A stretch of DNA of 26,978 nucleotides from DUZB01 sp964407525 (GCA_964407525.1 CAYOWC010000031.1:1-26978), one strand, 5' to 3'; positions 1-6,748 are shown, counted from the stretch's first letter. Notes: a model not told the origin generated them from the letters alone. Program-made: numbers and translations.

Positions 1-111
1 TTTTCCCCCGCAGAAAGCGCGGGATCCGAGACTTGACCTTGCGAAAATGTCATTTCTGGATTGGAAACCCACAGTGTCCACAATTGCATTAATGGATGGA
101 CACTAGCTAAA

Positions 112-137
112 GGCTAATGGCTAATGGCTAATGGCTA
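112..137. repeat. Tandem heptamer GGCTAAT, about 3.7 copies
   Basis: Three complete GGCTAAT units and a partial fourth lie just beyond the stop codon of the thioredoxin-like gene. The run begins inside CTAAAGGCTAAT (107-118), whose reverse complement ATTAGCCTTTAG occurs exactly at 11006-11017 after apbE, so it belongs to a dispersed intergenic family. A separate weak inverted repeat, GTGTCCA (74-80) with TGGACAC (97-103), lies beside it. Nothing coding was recognised in 1-150. Confidence 0.8.
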
Positions 138-150
138 TTTTTTGTTTTTT

Positions 151-720
151 TTACAAAAGCCGGTAGGGATAGGCCCTCTTTGCCCATTCACTTCCGGGAT
201 AATCCTGCTCCAGCTTTTCATAGGCCTCTTTTAGAGGTTTGGGATCCTGGGTACTTTTGTACAGATTCACACCCCTCAGGTAGATCGCCTCCGGAGCCGA
301 ATCGCTCGTGGAGTAGTCTGAAACAATTTTTTCAAGGTTCAATAGGGCCTTTTCAAACCGGTCCGCATCAAAATAGACCTTGGCTACACCCAGCAACATA
401 CAGGGAATCAATTCCGCCGGAGCTAAAAAACCAACGCTGCGATGATGTTCCGTGCCTTCGGAATCAAGGGTAACAATAGTCGGGGTCCATTTCACATTGA
501 AATCCGTTGCAAGTGGCTCGCTGTCTGATTGGACCCTGAGTGGAATAACATGGTTGCTGATAAAATCGATAACGCCTGTATCAGGATACGAAACTGCATC
601 CATCTGCTGACAACCAATTCAGCCAGGATTGAAAAAATCCAGCATGATAGCCTTGTCTTCGGATCTTGCTCTCTCCATCGCCGCTTCCATCGTAGTTTCC
701 CATTGGATACTGTCTGCCAT
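151..720 (-). CDS. Thioredoxin-fold selenoprotein with UxxC active site and TPR-like tail
   Basis: This 189-residue protein is read through an in-frame TGA at 619-621 (residue 34). The conventional ORF starts only after that codon, at 603. Upstream of it the same frame continues as MADSIQWETTMEAAMERA to an ATG at 720, preceded by the ribosome-binding sequence AGGAG. The TGA falls in FFNPG-U-IGCQQM, where thioredoxins carry the first Cys of CxxC, giving a U-I-G-C redox motif. Residues about 35-105 continue the thioredoxin fold, with the cis-Pro segment in KWTPTIV. Residues about 108-185 resemble tetratricopeptide repeats (FEKALLNLEKIV, LKEAYEKLEQDYPGS). No signal peptide is seen, so it is probably a cytosolic thiol/selenol oxidoreductase. 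It lies 83 bases after hcp on the same strand and may be cotranscribed. A short hairpin (GCA-GATGGA-TGC) about 14 bases after the TGA could be the SECIS. Selenocysteine is inferred from position and family; the client proteins are unknown. Confidence 0.85.
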
Positions 721-803
721 TTTGTCTCCTCTTTTTCAGTTAAAGATGTAAAGATGGTGTCGATAATAACAAAATCCGTCCACAAACCGGGTCTTTTCTC
801 CTA

Positions 804-2432
804 CTATCCCAAAATTGATTTCAGGTCCTCATCCGCAGTAGAAATAGGTTTAATGTCAAAGGTTTTCACGAGGGTTTCAAGTACGTTGGGAGTAAAAAAA
901 GCCGGGAGAGATGGCCCCAGGCGAATGCCTTTGATACCGAGGTGCAATAAAGCCAGGAGCACGCACACGGCCTTCTGTTCATACCAGGATATGATCAATG
1001 AAAGAGGGAGTTCGTTTACTTCCACGTCAAACGCTTCGGCAAGCGCCGAAGCAATTCGAACCGCAGAATAGGCATCATTACATTGGCCTGCATCAAGAAG
1101 CCGGGGAATGCCACCAATATCACCGAGATCCTTATCAAAGAATCGATACTTTCCGCAGGCCAGAGTCAACACGATGCAATCCTCTGGTATTTTTTCCACG
1201 AGCTCCGCATAGTAGTTCCGCCCCGGCTTCGTTCCGTCACAACCGGCCACCAGGAAAAAATGGCGGATGGCGCCCGATTTGACCGCTTCGATAACCTTGT
1301 CGGCAACTCCCAGTACGGCATTTCTTGCAAATCCAACGGTTACCTCCCGGCCAATTTCGTCTTCTTCAAATCCGGGAAGGGCCAGAGCTCTCTCAATAAC
1401 AGCCTGAAAATTCAGGTCGGGAATGTGCGGAATACCGGGCCATCCTACCATACCACTGGTAAAAAGATTGTCCTCATATTTTTTACTCGGTCTCTGAATA
1501 CAGTTGGTTGTCATCAATACGGCGCCGGGAAAATCGGCGAACTCCTTCAGCTGTTTTTGCCATGCGGTCCCAAATTGACCATAGAAATGGGGATACTGTT
1601 TCAACTTGGGGTATCCATGTGCAGGAAGCATCTCGCCGTGGGTATAAATGGTGATCCCTTTACCCTCCGTCTGCTTAAGGAGCTCTTCAAGGTCCTTCAA
1701 ATCGTGCCCTGAAACAAGTATTCCCTTACCTTTTCTGTGCCCCAGTGGGACTTTCGTGGGAACAGGGTGACCGTATTTCCCCGTATTTCCTGCATCCAGG
1801 ATCTCCATCGCTTTCAGGGCCGCGCCTCCGCACTTCAGCGCCAGCCCCACCCAGTCTTCAACAGACAAGTCGTCCCTTTGAATGGCCGCAAGCCCTTCGT
1901 GGACAAACGCGTATACTTCTTCGTCTTCCTCACCCAGGATCATGGCGTGGTCCGCGTAGGCACTCACCCCTTTGATTCCATAAAGGACGGTGTGTTTCAG
2001 CGAGAGTACATCTGGATTGTCTCCCGGATAAGAGGTCAAACCAACCTTCTCACCTTGCCCAATAAGGTCTTCCAGAGCAGCTTCAGGAATAAATAATGCG
2101 GAGCCTTCCAGCCAACGATCATTTCCACCGGCCGATTTCACCTTCCCTTTCAAGTCCTCACGCAATTTTACAGCCTGGTTGATCAATATCACAAAACGAT
2201 CGGGGTCAAAATCCACGTTGGTCAAGGTAGCAAAAGCCGCCTGCACAGTGAAAACATTCACATCTCTATCTGACACGCCCGCTTTTCGCCCCTCCACGGC
2301 CACCTGGGACAATCCCATCAGGGTATAAAGGAGTAAATCCTGAAGGGCCGCCACTTCAGGCAGTTTTCCACACACGCCTTGAACCGTGCAACCCGTTCCT
2401 TTTGCGGTCTGTTCACATTGATAGCAGAACAT
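804..2432 (-). CDS. hcp: Hybrid cluster protein (hydroxylamine reductase)
   Basis: The 542-residue protein has the full ligand set of the prismane/hybrid cluster protein family. The N-terminal cysteines C3, C6, C15 and C21 have the spacing of the Desulfovibrio type, which binds a [4Fe-4S] cluster. The expected hybrid 4Fe cluster ligands are present: H243 (SGHDL), E267 (HGEMLP), C311 (TTNC), C398 (AGCDG), C426 (LACGK), C451 (GQCND), E485 and K487 (YEQKAV). The family reduces hydroxylamine in vitro and is linked to NO and nitrosative stress defence in anaerobes. It is cytoplasmic. The start ATG is preceded by AAAGGAGG. No Hcr reductase gene is adjacent. The upstream region (2433-2745) presumably holds its promoter and NO-responsive operator, but I could not identify a clear palindrome. 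The selenoprotein thioredoxin follows on the same strand. Confidence 0.97.
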   Translation of the reverse strand: MFCYQCEQTAKGTGCTVQGVCGKLPEVAALQDLLLYTLMGLSQVAVEGRKAGVSDRDVNVFTVQAAFATLTNVDFDPDRFVILINQAVKLREDLKGKVKSAGGNDRWLEGSALFIPEAALEDLIGQGEKVGLTSYPGDNPDVLSLKHTVLYGIKGVSAYADHAMILGEEDEEVYAFVHEGLAAIQRDDLSVEDWVGLALKCGGAALKAMEILDAGNTGKYGHPVPTKVPLGHRKGKGILVSGHDLKDLEELLKQTEGKGITIYTHGEMLPAHGYPKLKQYPHFYGQFGTAWQKQLKEFADFPGAVLMTTNCIQRPSKKYEDNLFTSGMVGWPGIPHIPDLNFQAVIERALALPGFEEDEIGREVTVGFARNAVLGVADKVIEAVKSGAIRHFFLVAGCDGTKPGRNYYAELVEKIPEDCIVLTLACGKYRFFDKDLGDIGGIPRLLDAGQCNDAYSAVRIASALAEAFDVEVNELPLSLIISWYEQKAVCVLLALLHLGIKGIRLGPSLPAFFTPNVLETLVKTFDIKPISTADEDLKSILG

Positions 2433-2512
2433 AGCTTTCCTCCTTTTATTGTTGAAGGTTATAAAAGAATAGACCTGACGCTACACGAAAAACATAGCAC
2501 CTAAAAAATGGT

Positions 2513-2545
2513 ATTAGCGGTTAGGGGTTATCTATTAGGTCTTAC
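2513..2545. repeat. TTAGC-rich dispersed intergenic repeat copy
   Basis: The 12-mer ATTAGCGGTTAG (2513-2524) is identical to 10992-11003 downstream of apbE, and is followed here by a degenerate CTATTAGG-type tail. It lies in the 313-base gap between the divergent hcp and antitoxin genes. The rest of that gap is AT-rich and shows only the antitoxin promoter and ribosome-binding sites. Confidence 0.6.
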
Positions 2546-2693
2546 TAAAAAGGCAGCCAAAGCAGTTATGAACATTAAAATATTCAACTCGGAAGGTCCC
2601 AACCATCTGGAAGGAAAATCTATTATCTCAAATACTGACATTTTTATCCACTTCAATTTCATAAAATCGACCAGATGAGAAGGATGTACGTTC

Positions 2694-2722
2694 TTGACAC
2701 ATATTTAACGATTTATTAAGGT
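2694..2722 (+). promoter_or_regulatory. Probable sigma-70 promoter of the toxin-antitoxin pair
   Basis: A perfect -35 box TTGACA (2694-2699) is followed after 17 bases by TAAGGT, a weak -10 (3 of 6 matches). The AT-rich stretch TATTTAACGATTTATTAA between them offers alternative -10 choices. The antitoxin ATG lies 23 bases downstream with GGAGG at 2735-2739. RHH antitoxins usually repress their own promoter, so an operator overlapping this site is expected. Confidence 0.5.
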
Positions 2723-2745
2723 AACAAATTGAATGGAGGCGATTC

Positions 2746-2988
2746 ATGATACGAACTCAAATATACCTCACTGAAAAGGAACGTAAAGGTTTAATGGACC
2801 TCGCCGGCGAACAGAAAAAGAAGATGAGCGAACTCATCCGAGAGGCGATTGACCTTTTCCTTGAGCAACGACAAACAAACGGAAAAACGGAAACATTGAA
2901 ACAGTTGGCCGGTCTCTGGAGTACACGAACAGACATGCCCAATCTCAATGTCCTTCGAAAACAATGTAATAGACTCGGGGGAAAATGA
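2746..2988 (+). CDS. Ribbon-helix-helix (CopG-type) antitoxin
   Basis: This 80-residue protein starts IRTQIYLTEKERKGLMDLA, the beta strand and first helix of a ribbon-helix-helix DNA-binding fold. The second helix follows as MSELIREAIDLFLEQ. The C-terminal 30-35 residues would form the toxin-binding tail. It has a strong ribosome-binding site (GGAGG) and overlaps the next gene by four bases (ATGA), the usual arrangement of type II antitoxins with a PIN toxin. It should neutralise the downstream nuclease and autorepress the operon. The family assignment is confident; the cognate pairing is inferred from the overlap. Confidence 0.9.
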   Translation: MIRTQIYLTEKERKGLMDLAGEQKKKMSELIREAIDLFLEQRQTNGKTETLKQLAGLWSTRTDMPNLNVLRKQCNRLGGK

Positions 2989-3365
2989 AGCAGGATTTCC
3001 TGGTTGATACGGATATCTTCGTTGATTTTCTCTGTGGCTACGATCCGGCGGTAAAATTCATCATGGAAAATACCGCAAGGATTGTACTGTCGGCAATCAG
3101 CCTCGCGGAGTTGTACACCCAAGCACAAGAGCATAAAACGAACGAACTAGAGGTGCTGCCCGATCTTTTCACCGTCACACCGATCACAGAGCAAACCGTA
3201 CACATAGCAGGGATATTCAAATCAGAGTACAGGGAATCCCACGCCCTGACCATGGGGGACATATTGATTGCGGCAACCGCAAAGCAATATCACCTCGAAC
3301 TCAAAACATTGCGTATCAAATGTTTCCCAATGATTCCGGAGCTGAAGCCGCCATACAACAAATAG
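2985..3365 (+). CDS. PIN-domain ribonuclease toxin (VapC family)
   Basis: The 126-residue protein has the conserved acidic residues of a PIN nuclease: D8 in LVDTDIFVDFL (with D10 and D14 nearby), E42 in SLAELY, and D92 in TMGDILIAA. The C-terminal FPMIPELKPPY matches the common ending of VapC proteins. These residues coordinate Mg2+/Mn2+ for single-strand RNA cleavage, with tRNA or rRNA as usual targets; the target here cannot be told. The gene is intact, and translational coupling to the antitoxin by ATGA overlap supports a working toxin-antitoxin module. A hairpin follows directly after the stop codon. Confidence 0.93.
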   Translation: MKQDFLVDTDIFVDFLCGYDPAVKFIMENTARIVLSAISLAELYTQAQEHKTNELEVLPDLFTVTPITEQTVHIAGIFKSEYRESHALTMGDILIAATAKQYHLELKTLRIKCFPMIPELKPPYNK

Positions 3366-3367
3366 AG

Positions 3368-3390
3368 GCCACTTTTCCCAAAAGTGTGGC
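3368..3390 (+). other. Hairpin after the toxin gene
   Basis: GCCACTTTT (3368-3376) pairs with AAAAGTGTGGC (3380-3390) across a 3-base loop, with one bulged T. It begins three bases after the toxin stop codon. No T-tract follows on either strand, so it is not a canonical intrinsic terminator; it could protect the mRNA 3' end or attenuate read-through into the thioesterase gene. Confidence 0.5.
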
Positions 3391-3432
3391 TCACATACCG
3401 ATACAGAGGAATCAGATTAGGATCAGAATGAG

Positions 3433-3852
3433 ATGGAAGAAAGCATAAAAAAAGCAATCTTTGAGCAAGTATCCAAAGAGGCGTTCTCACGAAAAATCGG
3501 AATGAAACTTATTGACCTTGAAGCAGGATATTCCAAGGTGGAAATGACGTTTACGCCGGACATGAAAAACATCTTTGGAATGGCCCACGGAGGGGCTATA
3601 TTCAGCTTGATAGACGTCGCCTTTGAAACGGCTTGTAATTCCCACGGAACAGTGGCTGTAGCCTTGAACGTCATGGTAACATACGTTGCATCGCCCGCTT
3701 CAGGAAGTCTTCTCACCGCCGAGGCAAAGGAGCTAAGCTGCACCCGAAAAACCGCCAATTACGATATCAAGGTCCACGACGATCAAAACCATCTTATTGC
3801 ATCCTGTCAGGCCCTGGCATACCGCAAGGGGAAACCACTTCCTTTTCTTTAA
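3433..3852 (+). CDS. PaaI-family hotdog thioesterase
   Basis: This 139-residue protein is a single hotdog-fold domain. The motif NIFGMAHGGAIFSLIDVAFETACNS holds the conserved HGG turn and the Asp of the central helix that form the acyl-CoA thioesterase active site in PaaI-type enzymes. It should hydrolyse an acyl- or aryl-CoA thioester in the cytoplasm; the substrate cannot be read from the sequence. The start ATG has only a weak ribosome-binding sequence (AGGAT about 10 bases upstream). An enoyl-CoA hydratase-family gene lies 400 bases away on the other strand, so both may serve CoA-ester metabolism, but decayed DNA separates them and they are not an operon. Confidence 0.9.
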   Translation: MEESIKKAIFEQVSKEAFSRKIGMKLIDLEAGYSKVEMTFTPDMKNIFGMAHGGAIFSLIDVAFETACNSHGTVAVALNVMVTYVASPASGSLLTAEAKELSCTRKTANYDIKVHDDQNHLIASCQALAYRKGKPLPFL

Positions 3853-3926
3853 AGTCATTCAGTACTCATCCGAGCGCGATGCCCATCCTAAGCACTGAAA
3901 AGCAGACTTCCCATTCGGGTACCGAC

Positions 3927-3995
3927 GACGGCAAACATTGGTCTGCCCTCTTTTAAAACGACAAAATCGATTTCGCGTTTGTCATTTAAGTTCTT
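3927..3995 (-). pseudogene. Possible C-terminal fragment of a DUF4143 ATPase
   Basis: On the minus strand this stretch encodes NLNDKREIDFVVLKEGRPMFAV. That resembles the nuclease-like C-terminal segment of AAA ATPases with a DUF4143 domain (typically an R/K-E-V/I-DFVV...G-P-FAVE-K pattern). The following residues (VGTRMGSLLFSA) do not continue the family, and nothing upstream resembles the ATPase domain. I read it as a relic about 23 codons long, abutting the next pseudogene. The match is short and by eye, so it may be coincidental. Confidence 0.35.
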
Positions 3996-3996
3996 C

Positions 3997-4255
3997 ACTA
4001 ATCGGTCTGTGGTAGGAGGCGCCAGTGAATTTTTCGGAAATGTGGTGGGGTTGGTGGGGGAAAGAAAAGGCAAACTTTATGACGACCCCCTGGTTCTGCA
4101 AGACGCGGTGAAGAACTTGAAGGCCGGGGACATCCTTCTGAGAAAACCCCATTTCGTCTTATGGACCGCTTGATTCCGGGCCACTGAGGCCATGCAGCCA
4201 TCTGGGTCGGCAACGAATAGGAACTGAAAGACAGCCTCCTTTGAGGAAGGGCCTA
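3997..4255 (+). pseudogene. Decayed YiiX/YebB-like NlpC/P60 cysteine hydrolase
   Basis: From about 3997 the plus strand reads TNRSVVGGASEFFGNVVG, then GERKGKLYDDPLVLQDAVKN, then LKAGDILL. A one-base deletion near 4137 shifts the frame, after which it continues EKTPFRLMDRLIPGH-stop-GHAAIWVGNE-stop-ELKD. In intact YiiX-like proteins (PF05708) the pattern is GDILLEKTPFRLTD.FIPGH.GH.AIWVG.E.EL, where the GH is the catalytic-site region. The two in-frame stops (TGA in 4180-4186, TAG near 4216) fit G-to-A or C-to-T changes. The N-terminal leader and the rest of the domain are gone. The TGA is not at a Cys position, so it is a lesion and not recoding. The family function is probably amidase or peptidase on cell-wall or lipid substrates. 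Confidence 0.75.
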
Positions 4256-5119
4256 AGGGTTCACCTTGGGTTCCTTCCACCATGGATAGAAATCCGGCAT
4301 ATCATGGGAGACTTTCATGCCGAATGCAGGAGGACGCTTTTCGAGAAAACTCTGAATTCCCTCCCTTGCATCCTTCTGCATACCGACCCAGTAGAAACAG
4401 TAGGAATCAGTAAGGTGGGTTGACTGGGGATCATCTTCCGCAACGCCCCGATGCAAAAGTGCCTTATTGAGCGCCACGGAAATTCCGGAAGTATTTTCCA
4501 CGATCTCTCTCGCAATCTCCATGGCCTTTGAAAGGACCCGGTCTCCTGGAACCACATGATTGAAAAGCCCCGAATCCGCCTCTTCTACGGCCCGGAAAAT
4601 ACGGCCGGTCAATGCCAATTCGTTCGCCTTGGAGAGACCCACTATACGAGGCAGAAACCAGGAAGAACATGCCTCCATAACCACACCACGCCGCGCAAAA
4701 ACGAAACCGATCTTGGCATCTTCAGCCGCAATCCGCATATCCATGGCCAGGGTCATGGTGATTCCAACACCCACTGCGTGGCCGTTTATGGCGGCGATAA
4801 CAGGTTTTCGGCACTTGTAGATGGCCAGCGATACCTGCCCGCCGCCATCTCGATGCCCACGGATAGTTTTCTTCGGCCCTTCTTTCCTGGATCCATCAAA
4901 AGTGGAACTACCCCCAGACAGATCCGACCCTGCACAAAAGGCCTTTCCAGCACCCGTCACCACAACGACCCGCACGTCGTCGTCCCGGTCGGCCTCGTCA
5001 AAAAGTCCGATCAATTCTTTTCGCATGTTCATGGTAAAAGCATTCATCCTTTCAGGACGATTGAGTTTAATCAGGGCAATTCCTTTCTCAACTTTATATT
5101 GCGTATGGTTCAAATCCAT
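4253..5119 (-). CDS. Enoyl-CoA hydratase/isomerase (crotonase) family protein
   Basis: The 288-residue protein has the crotonase fold. The two oxyanion-hole segments are visible: FCAGSDLSGG (about residues 62-71) and NGHAVGVGITM (about 113-123), which stabilise the acyl-CoA enolate. The first catalytic Glu of classical hydratases appears replaced (FVFARRGVVMEA), while a Glu in KANELALTG fits the second, so the exact reaction may be hydration, isomerisation or another crotonase chemistry. The start at 5119 is chosen because GAGG sits five bases before that ATG; the upstream GTG overlaps the ribosome-binding site. It is a single-gene unit on the minus strand, with the decayed patch downstream. 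It probably acts in beta-oxidation or aromatic/acyl-CoA degradation; the substrate is unknown. Confidence 0.9.
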   Translation of the reverse strand: MDLNHTQYKVEKGIALIKLNRPERMNAFTMNMRKELIGLFDEADRDDDVRVVVVTGAGKAFCAGSDLSGGSSTFDGSRKEGPKKTIRGHRDGGGQVSLAIYKCRKPVIAAINGHAVGVGITMTLAMDMRIAAEDAKIGFVFARRGVVMEACSSWFLPRIVGLSKANELALTGRIFRAVEEADSGLFNHVVPGDRVLSKAMEIAREIVENTSGISVALNKALLHRGVAEDDPQSTHLTDSYCFYWVGMQKDAREGIQSFLEKRPPAFGMKVSHDMPDFYPWWKEPKVNP

Positions 5120-5508
5120 ATTCACCTCAAACTATCTGTTTATTTTTGCTATTACAAACACTTCCATTCATTCCGCAGCATTTTCTTTCAAACAGCATAT
5201 CTTGTAGTCCTTTTAAGAGATTTTGTCAAAATTCAATGCTAAAAGGCTTCAAACCCTACCCAAGTGAATAAAAACCGTAAACCGATAAGCGTGAACAATT
5301 ACAAAATCACGTTGAATATTCAGCAACGAAATGATAAGATTCACAGAGTTTGAATTGGCCTTGGAGAGCTTTCATAAAAGGCTGTAAAATAGGCTTGCCT
5401 CGGAAAAATGGTCGGGCAAGAGCCATAATTTCAACCGCGCGAACGAAGGGGTAATCATTGAGATTGACCCTGTTCCGCCCTTCGATCATGAAAGGAGGAC
5501 AAATAAAG
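5120..5508. other. 389-base intergenic region between divergent genes
   Basis: This AT-rich gap separates the crotonase-family gene (minus) from the Rap1a-like gene (plus) and must hold both promoters. I saw no RNA gene and no near-consensus promoter. A minus-strand open frame (5307-5606) runs back over the Rap1a signal peptide and lacks a ribosome-binding site and recognisable family features, so I do not call it. Confidence 0.5.
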
Positions 5509-5889
5509 ATGAAACGAAAACTGGCCGTTCTATTTCTTTTGTTAGCGTTTTTGGTTCCAGGTATCGCGGGAGCCGTTGAAAAAGAAGATTTCAAGGTTGA
5601 TAACACGCAAGATTTCGTGGATCTGTGCGTTGTACCAACGGAGCACCCCTACTACGTTGCCGCAGTACATTTCGTCCATGGCTACCTTGTTGGCGCTTAT
5701 GGCTACTACGAAGCACAAACAGCCGGTCCGAAAGGAGACAAATTTGTCTGCCTACCGGAAAATATGCCGTCGAGAAACGAAGTGGTCGACATGTTCTTGA
5801 AATGGGCCAAGGCCCATCCAGAATACATGAAAGAAAGAGCAGTGAATACCATATTCAGGTTCCTCGCAGAAACATGGCCGTGCAAATAG
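5509..5889 (+). CDS. Secreted Rap1a/Tai-family protein
   Basis: This 126-residue protein starts at an ATG behind AAAGGAGG (5491-5498). Residues 1-20 form a Sec signal peptide (MKRKLAVLFLLLAFLVPGIAGA), so the mature protein is periplasmic or exported. The mature part matches the Rap1a/Tai immunity-protein pattern: DLCVVP, HFVHGYLVGAYGYYEA, PKGDKFVCLPE, MFLKWAKAHPEYM and FRFLAETWPCK, with conserved cysteines likely to form disulfides. In Serratia, Rap1a proteins neutralise type VI amidase effectors, but many homologues have no effector nearby and an unknown role; no T6SS gene is visible here. The gene opens a plus-strand unit with the glycine-zipper lipoprotein 27 bases later and the selenoprotein peroxiredoxin. 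Confidence 0.85.
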   Translation: MKRKLAVLFLLLAFLVPGIAGAVEKEDFKVDNTQDFVDLCVVPTEHPYYVAAVHFVHGYLVGAYGYYEAQTAGPKGDKFVCLPENMPSRNEVVDMFLKWAKAHPEYMKERAVNTIFRFLAETWPCK

Positions 5890-5916
5890 TAAATGTACCA
5901 TAGAAAGGAGTATATC

Positions 5917-6189
5917 ATGATAAAATTCACAATTGCATGTATTCTTGCGGCCACCCTTGCCTTTTCAGGATGCGCAGGGATGTCGGATACCGAACAGAGG
6001 ACCCTCAGCGGAGGCGCCATAGGAGCCGCTGGAGGAGCCATCATTGGAGCAATCGCCGGCAACGCCGGACTTGGCGCAGCCATCGGCAGCGCCGCCGGCC
6101 TGGGAGGCGGTTATCTTTATGGGAAACACAAGGATTCGGAAAAACAGGCCTACCAACAAGGCTATCAGGCGGGGAGTCAACAGAAGTAA
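5917..6189 (+). CDS. Glycine-zipper lipoprotein
   Basis: The ATG at 5917 follows AAAGGAG (5904-5910). The product is 90 residues with a lipoprotein signal ending in the lipobox AFSG-C19. After lipidation the mature protein has a glycine-zipper segment (GGAIGAAGGAIIGAIAGNAG and the following GLGAAIGSAAGLGGG), a membrane-associated packing motif as in YMGG-like and SlyB/OmpA-type zipper proteins. The charged, Gln-rich tail (KQAYQQGYQAGSQQK) should lie in the periplasm. Anchoring in the outer membrane is likely because Gly, not Asp, follows the lipid Cys +1 Ala. It is probably cotranscribed with the Rap1a-like gene. Its function is unknown; envelope maintenance is a guess from location. Confidence 0.88.
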   Translation: MIKFTIACILAATLAFSGCAGMSDTEQRTLSGGAIGAAGGAIIGAIAGNAGLGAAIGSAAGLGGGYLYGKHKDSEKQAYQQGYQAGSQQK

Positions 6190-6210
6190 GAAAACAAGAT
6201 ACAAACCGCG

Positions 6211-6238
6211 AACCTTTGAACCTTTGAACCTTTGAACC
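6211..6238. repeat. Tandem octamer AACCTTTG, 3.5 copies
   Basis: Three exact AACCTTTG units and a final AACC lie between the lipoprotein stop codon and the peroxiredoxin ribosome-binding site (AAGGAGG, 6246-6252). It is short enough to vary by replication slippage, which would change the spacing in the intergenic leader but not the coding frame. Confidence 0.85.
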
Positions 6239-6258
6239 AAAATGATAAGGAGGCTTTC

Positions 6259-6729
6259 ATGGCTGTACAGGAAGGCAAAGCGGCACCATCATTCACACTG
6301 CCGGATGCCGACGGAAACAAAATTTCATTAAAAGACTTCGAAGGGAAGAACGTAATCCTTTACTTTTATCCCAAAGACAACACATCCGGCTGAACGAAAG
6401 AGGCCGAGGGATTCCGTGACCTGTACGGCGAATTCCTGAAACTGGATGCGGTCATTCTGGGTGTTTCACCAGACAAGGAGACCGCCCACCAGAAATTTAT
6501 CGAAAAATATAAACTCCCCTTCCCTCTTTTATGCGATCCGGATAAGAAGGTAATGGCCCCCTACGGGGCGTTCGGGGAGAAGAAAATGTATGGGAAAGTC
6601 GTTCAAGGCGTAATCCGATCCACCGTCTGGATCGGCCCGGACGGCAAGATTAAAAAACACTGGCCAAAGGTAGCCAAAGCAGCAGATCATCCTATGAAGG
6701 TTTTGGAGACATTAAAAAAGGTTCTTTAA
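6259..6729 (+). CDS. Selenocysteine peroxiredoxin (BCP/PrxQ type)
   Basis: An uninterrupted frame of 156 residues starts at an ATG with AAGGAGG upstream and holds one in-frame TGA at 6391-6393 (residue 45). The context YFYPKDNTSG-U-TKEAEGFRD matches the peroxidatic site of bacterioferritin comigratory protein/PrxQ (TPG/TSG-C-TKEA-C), so the TGA replaces the peroxidatic Cys. After it the frame runs 111 codons with family features (GVSPDK, FPLLCDPD, YGKVVQGVIRSTVWIGPDGKI). The usual resolving Cys five residues later is Glu50, so it would act as a 1-Cys-type enzyme unless C92, the only cysteine, resolves it. It reduces H2O2 and organic hydroperoxides in the cytoplasm with a thioredoxin-like reductant. 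A SECIS should lie directly after the UGA; I could not fold a convincing one by eye. A strong terminator follows. Confidence 0.9.
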
Positions 6730-6748
6730 AAAAGGGAACACAGAAACC

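Noticed and set aside
1..60. Hairpin CCCGC/GCGGG at 7-23 as a terminator
   Set aside because: The stem is only five base pairs and no T-tract follows on either strand.
151..603. Thioredoxin-like gene starting at 603
   Set aside because: This start omits the active site and first strand and has no ribosome-binding site; the frame continues upstream through TGA to an ATG with AGGAG.
4180..4186. Third selenocysteine codon, in the YiiX-like remnant
   Set aside because: The TGA is not at a Cys position, and a frameshift and a TAG lie close by, so it is decay.
5307..5606. Minus-strand open frame of 99 codons
   Set aside because: It overlaps the signal peptide of the Rap1a-like gene, lacks a ribosome-binding site and shows no recognised family.
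151..6729. Alternative genetic code with TGA as sense
   Set aside because: TGA is the natural stop of apbE (10981-10983) and of the DUF5329 gene; the two read-through TGAs are both at redox Cys positions, which fits selenocysteine.
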